Source: CAWJPW01 sp963844845 (GTDB lineage: Bacteria > Acidobacteriota > Thermoanaerobaculia > Thermoanaerobaculales > Sulfomarinibacteraceae). From it: a stretch of 64,000 nucleotides of DNA. The DNA lies in contig CAWJPW010000011.1 in NCBI GenBank assembly GCA_963844845.1, forward strand, positions 1 to 64,000, written 5' to 3'. Shown piece by piece: positions 62,733-64,000 of this stretch (the first letter of the stretch is position 1; every line of letters starts with the position of its first letter). The position numbers were made by a program, and so were the translations under genes. Under the pieces are notes generated by a model, which was given only the letters and a program-made list of their open reading frames with translations, was not told where the DNA came from and did not search any database.

Positions 62733-64000
62733 CGCTCGCCCTCAGTGAAAACCTGGGCGGTGAAGACGTCGAGGTCCGCGTCCCGCCAGGCGTCGGCGGG
62801 CAGACCGGCCTTGCGAGCGAGGTGGGAGAGGAAGGTCTCGCGATCCCAGCCCGTCTCGGTGGCCACCTGGGGCAGGAAGACGGCGGTGCGCCCCCTCCTG
62901 GTGAGGATCACCCCGTGGCGGCCCAGCTCCACCGCCTCGGGCCCGGGGACTCGGCGAGGAGCGGAAAGCACCGAGACCTCCAGCTCGACCCCGTCCAGCT
63001 CGTCGGCCTCCAGGGTCGGGAAACGCGGGTCGTGGGCAGCCGCCACTGCGGCGTGCAGAACCGCGTCCACCAGCGGCTCGCGCGGCAGCACCGAGCCGAT
63101 GCAGCCGCGTAGACGCCCGCGCGCGGCGGCACGAGCTCCGGTGTTGTTGATGGTGACGAAGGTCCCCGACGGGGCGAGCAGAGGACCGCCGACCTCGTGA
63201 CCGGCGAACCATGCGGCGAGCTCGGGGCCGTGCCCGAGGTGGCTGGTGAGGGCCGCGCGCGCCAGCTCCACCAGGGCTCGCCCCTGAGCGGCGCTGAGAT
63301 CGCCCGCGGCCGGCGGCGACGAGACTTCGCGCCAACCGGTCCAGCGCCCGCGGAAGGCGACTCCGGCGTACGCCACGACCTGGCGGAGGTCGCCGCTCAC
63401 CGCCGCCGAGGTTGTGACCCCCGTGATCCGGCCGCGGGCGTCGGCGGCGTGGGCGAGGAGCTCGAGCAGGACGGCAATGGGCCGTGCCCCGCAGACCGTG
63501 TCGCCCGAGGTCTCCACCTGGGCCGAGAAGCCGCGCGGGTCCACCGCGGCGGCGCGCCCGGCGGTGGCGCGCGCAAGCGCCTTGAGCCGGTCCGGCAGCT
63601 CAGGCGTGGCCGGGAACGGCGTCCACCGGTAGGGCGAGCCGTGATGGGTGAAGTCCGACGAGGCCACCACCACGGTCCCCGTGCCCAGCAGCGGCGCCAG
63701 GGCGCGAGCCAGGCCGGCGGCCTCGCCGGGGCCGTCGAGACGACCCACCAGCACCGGCACCACGCGAGCGTGGGGTGCTACAACTTGAAGAAACGGCAGC
63801 TCCACCTCGAGGGAGTGCTCGGCGCGATGTGCGTCGGCGGGGCCCGAGAAGTCCGGGAGGCGGCGCAGCACCGCCAGCGCGGCGGTGTCCAGCGGGATCG
63901 TCCCCAGCGGCGTCGCGAAGGCCTCGACGTCGCTCGCCGGGAGCGCCGCTCCGATGAAGCCGGAGCGGTGCGACGGTCCGAGGAGAATCACGCGGGAGAT
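62729..64000 (-). CDS. MEMO-AMMECR1 fusion protein (5' end outside the window)
   Basis: The visible 424 codons hold the last part of a MEMO domain (VILLGPSHRSGFIGAAL with the metal His, AEHSLEVELPFLQVVAPHA, VVASSDFTHHGSPYRW) followed by a complete AMMECR1 domain with the invariant RLRGCIGSVLPREPLVDAVL and FLPQVATETGWDRETFLSHL. Fusion of the two is common in bacteria. MEMO resembles non-haem-iron dioxygenases; AMMECR1 is of unknown activity. The frame is open to the window edge; the N-terminal part of MEMO lies outside. It is the first known gene of the amrS operon. Confidence 0.88.
   Translation of the reverse strand: MSRVILLGPSHRSGFIGAALPASDVEAFATPLGTIPLDTAALAVLRRLPDFSGPADAHRAEHSLEVELPFLQVVAPHARVVPVLVGRLDGPGEAAGLARALAPLLGTGTVVVASSDFTHHGSPYRWTPFPATPELPDRLKALARATAGRAAAVDPRGFSAQVETSGDTVCGARPIAVLLELLAHAADARGRITGVTTSAAVSGDLRQVVAYAGVAFRGRWTGWREVSSPPAAGDLSAAQGRALVELARAALTSHLGHGPELAAWFAGHEVGGPLLAPSGTFVTINNTGARAAARGRLRGCIGSVLPREPLVDAVLHAAVAAAHDPRFPTLEADELDGVELEVSVLSAPRRVPGPEAVELGRHGVILTRRGRTAVFLPQVATETGWDRETFLSHLARKAGLPADAWRDADLDVFTAQVFTEGER

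Overview
The window is high-GC bacterial chromosome (roughly 70% GC by eye from 14.5 kb onward) with a less GC-rich, 13-kb chromosomal integron at its left end. No rRNA, tRNA or CRISPR was recognised. Gene content (bc-caa3 respiratory operon, TypA, homoserine dehydrogenase, several large exported S9, S12-like and DUF4097 proteins, an AmmeMemoRadiSam cluster, and an integron integrase in reversed orientation) suggests an environmental Gram-negative-type bacterium. Acidobacteriota is my best guess; Planctomycetota, Gemmatimonadota or Myxococcota are alternatives. No marker gene in the window settles it.

Region 1 (1-14.4 kb): integron. The tyrosine recombinase IntI (14235-13021, minus) points toward the array instead of away from it. 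A GTTAGGC core at 12705-12711 is the probable attI. To its left lie 17 attC sites, all in one orientation, and about 18 cassettes. They carry four toxin-antitoxin modules (HicAB, YefM-YoeB, HigBA, VapBC/FitAB), small membrane proteins, an HNH nuclease, a TonB-C lipoprotein, an epimerase, DUF6933, DUF3995, DUF4160/DUF2442 and a SnoaL-like lipoprotein. One cassette is tandemly duplicated. Many cassette genes carry single-base frameshifts while the chromosomal genes do not. Fourteen attC sites are about 94 bp and most share a G-run loop; three are about 135 bp and of another family.

Region 2 (14.6-29.1 kb): a SprT/YgjP-like metalloprotease, two DUF4097 beta-repeat exported proteins flanking a lipoprotein esterase and an exported protein, homoserine dehydrogenase, a cysteine-desulfurase-like PLP enzyme, a small membrane protein coupled to an ATP-grasp-like protein, an esterase and an S9 peptidase.

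Region 3 (29.3-35.4 kb): one plus-strand respiratory operon: coxB with a cytochrome c domain, coxA, coxC, a CtaG-like protein, a small membrane protein, a Rieske protein, and cytochrome b fused to cytochrome c. It could encode an electron-transfer chain from quinol to oxygen.

Region 4 (38-64 kb): TypA, a nitrilase-GNAT pair, a SpoIIE-type phosphatase, a serine/threonine dehydratase-like enzyme, aldehyde dehydrogenase, a serine hydrolase, SDR, KamA-family radical SAM, PDZ-7TM-GGDEF, PilZ-AMIN, a spermidine-synthase-like membrane protein, and an AmmeMemoRadiSam operon running off the right edge.

The intergenic spaces of regions 2-4 are the most unusual part. They hold two families of structured repeats. 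SR-A (about 260-290 bp; nine near-complete copies plus interrupted, truncated and divergent ones) has at least two long stems whose two arms change together between copies, and usually lies in sense orientation just 3' of a gene. SR-B is a composite of a hairpin-rich 118-bp unit (X) alternating with a segment of about 500 bp (Z).
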